DNA of 64,000 nucleotides from NCBI RefSeq assembly GCF_001561955.1, contig NZ_CP014223.1, positions 248,001 to 312,000 on the forward strand, in the 5' to 3' direction. The stretch comes from Anaerotignum propionicum DSM 1682. Its GTDB lineage: Bacteria > Bacillota > Clostridia > Lachnospirales > Anaerotignaceae. Of this stretch, positions 63,531 to 64,000 are shown piece after piece; position 1 is the first letter of the stretch, and every line of letters begins with the position of its first letter. The position numbers and the translations under genes were made by a program. The notes below the pieces were generated by a model that saw nothing but the letters and a program-made list of their open reading frames with translations, had not been told where the DNA came from and ran no database searches.

Positions 63531-63824
63531 ACAAAACTTTTATGATATCTCCGTATGATTGAATGGAGAAAGAGGTAAAGATAGCAATACAGCTTAACAC
63601 TTAAACAATACTCATTTTTAGACTATGTGAAAGCAGGCAGCTGTATTGGAAATATGAAGGGTTCTTATTTTGTCTATTGGTGTTGTGTTTCCATTTTATA
63701 GTTATTTATTTAAACACAGCTAATTCAATAAAAGGACCCCCTTTCTTTTCCTTTTGCCTAACGTATTAACCATAATTTTTTGTCGCTGATAACGATATCG
63801 TACAAAAATGAATGAAATTTTTTG
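63531..63824. other. Gene-free stretch with a 10 bp inverted repeat
   Basis: CAATACAGCT at 63585-63594 and AGCTGTATTG at 63639-63648 are perfect complements, 44 bases apart. No transposase or gene lies between or around them. The rest is AT-rich and shows nothing I recognise. Confidence 0.45.
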
Positions 63825-63861
63825 TTGCACAATGAGTAAAAGTGCTGTATACTTAGCACTT
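63825..63861 (+). promoter_or_regulatory. Promoter with 7 bp operator-like dyad
   Basis: TTGCAC at 63825-63830 and TATACT at 63848-63853, with a 17-base spacer. AAGTGCT at 63840-63846 and AGCACTT at 63855-63861 are perfect complements, centred on the -10 box. A repressor site there would block the start point. Confidence 0.65.
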
Positions 63862-63972
63862 GTATATTAAAGAACTTAAGTGATAAGCTCTAAGAGCAAA
63901 AAATTTATTGGGACATAATACGTCCCATGATGCAATATGCTGACCAACTTCCTTGGTCAGCATATTTTTTTT
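63860..63972 (+). ncRNA. Short predicted transcript with terminator: small RNA or leader
   Basis: From the promoter start point to the terminator is about 110 bases with no good reading frame. It holds a hairpin GGGAC/GTCCC at 63910-63926 and ends in a perfect 14 bp stem, AATATGCTGACCAA and its complement at 63934-63966, then U run. It may be a small RNA or the leader of a gene beyond the window. I matched no known riboswitch. Confidence 0.4.
63934..63972 (+). terminator. Strong intrinsic terminator at right edge
   Basis: A 14 bp perfect stem with a CTTCC loop, then eight or more T. Confidence 0.92.
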
Positions 63973-64000
63973 GGCAACATGGAGTAAAAATGGTTATAAA

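Noticed and set aside
63900-63930. Guanidine-II (mini-ykkC) hairpin at the right edge
   Set aside because: The GGGAC/GTCCC stem has loop ATAATAC and lacks the required ACGR loops, and there is only one such stem.
1-64000. CRISPR array, tRNA or rRNA gene, insertion sequence or prophage
   Set aside because: I scanned for regular spaced repeats, cloverleaf ends and transposase or phage proteins and saw none.

Overview
The window is about 64 kb of low-GC chromosome from an anaerobic, spore-forming member of the Firmicutes, class Clostridia. A Lachnospirales or Anaerotignum-like lineage fits, but I infer this from gene content and style only. Supporting signs are three T-box riboswitches, an FMN riboswitch, strong GGAGG ribosome sites with some GTG and TTG starts, the sporulation genes yqfC and yqfD, the yqfC-yqfD-phoH-yqfF-ybeY-cdd-era-yqzL-recO-glyS gene order, and RecU as Holliday junction resolvase. 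I saw no rRNA or tRNA gene, CRISPR array, insertion sequence transposase or prophage. Most of the window is core genome.

Layout. 1-5.6 kb: Ktr-type potassium uptake (membrane subunit cut by the left edge, plus RCK subunit), secA with an unusual leader, and a C39-like cysteine peptidase. 5.9-13 kb: an RNA modification and translation block: prfB with its +1 frameshift, an RluA-type pseudouridine synthase, a sugar-phosphate nucleotidyltransferase, prmA, rsmE, a cysteine desulfurase and thiI. 13.1-14 kb: two tandem paralogous membrane proteins of unknown role. 14.1-19.5 kb, minus strand: a G5/3D cell wall protein, tatD, metS behind a Met T-box, and an M29 aminopeptidase. 19.6-27.8 kb: a NifX-like protein, yqeG, efp, a zinc-ribbon protein, a chemoreceptor, a stand-alone trpB2 behind a Trp T-box, and a CDP-alcohol phosphatidyltransferase.

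28-36 kb, minus strand: a SulP anion transporter, then a purine salvage locus (BMP-type nucleoside ABC transporter and xpt). 36-45 kb: two small unknown genes; a MATE transporter controlled by an FMN riboswitch; a divergent polysaccharide deacetylase; recU; tldD and tldE; a 50-residue membrane protein; and a beta-CASP RNase. 45.5-51.6 kb: glgB, rpsU, yqeY, and a three-gene ABC importer of the TrpXYZ type. 52-62.7 kb: the sporulation, ribosome maturation and repair cluster, ending in glyS behind a Gly T-box. A roughly 260 bp structured element with perfect terminal inverted repeats lies between yqzL and recO. 62.8-64 kb: a chloramphenicol acetyltransferase-like gene with a six-residue leader peptide and a hairpin that hides its ribosome site, then a short promoter-to-terminator unit at the right edge.

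The best candidates for new biology are the FMN riboswitch on a MATE transporter, the cat-type translational attenuator on a chromosomal acetyltransferase, the inverted-repeat element with its diverged relative upstream of prfB, the Trp T-box on an orphan TrpB2, and the regulated short transcript at the right edge. I found no multi-gene defence or biosynthetic system that I would call undescribed.
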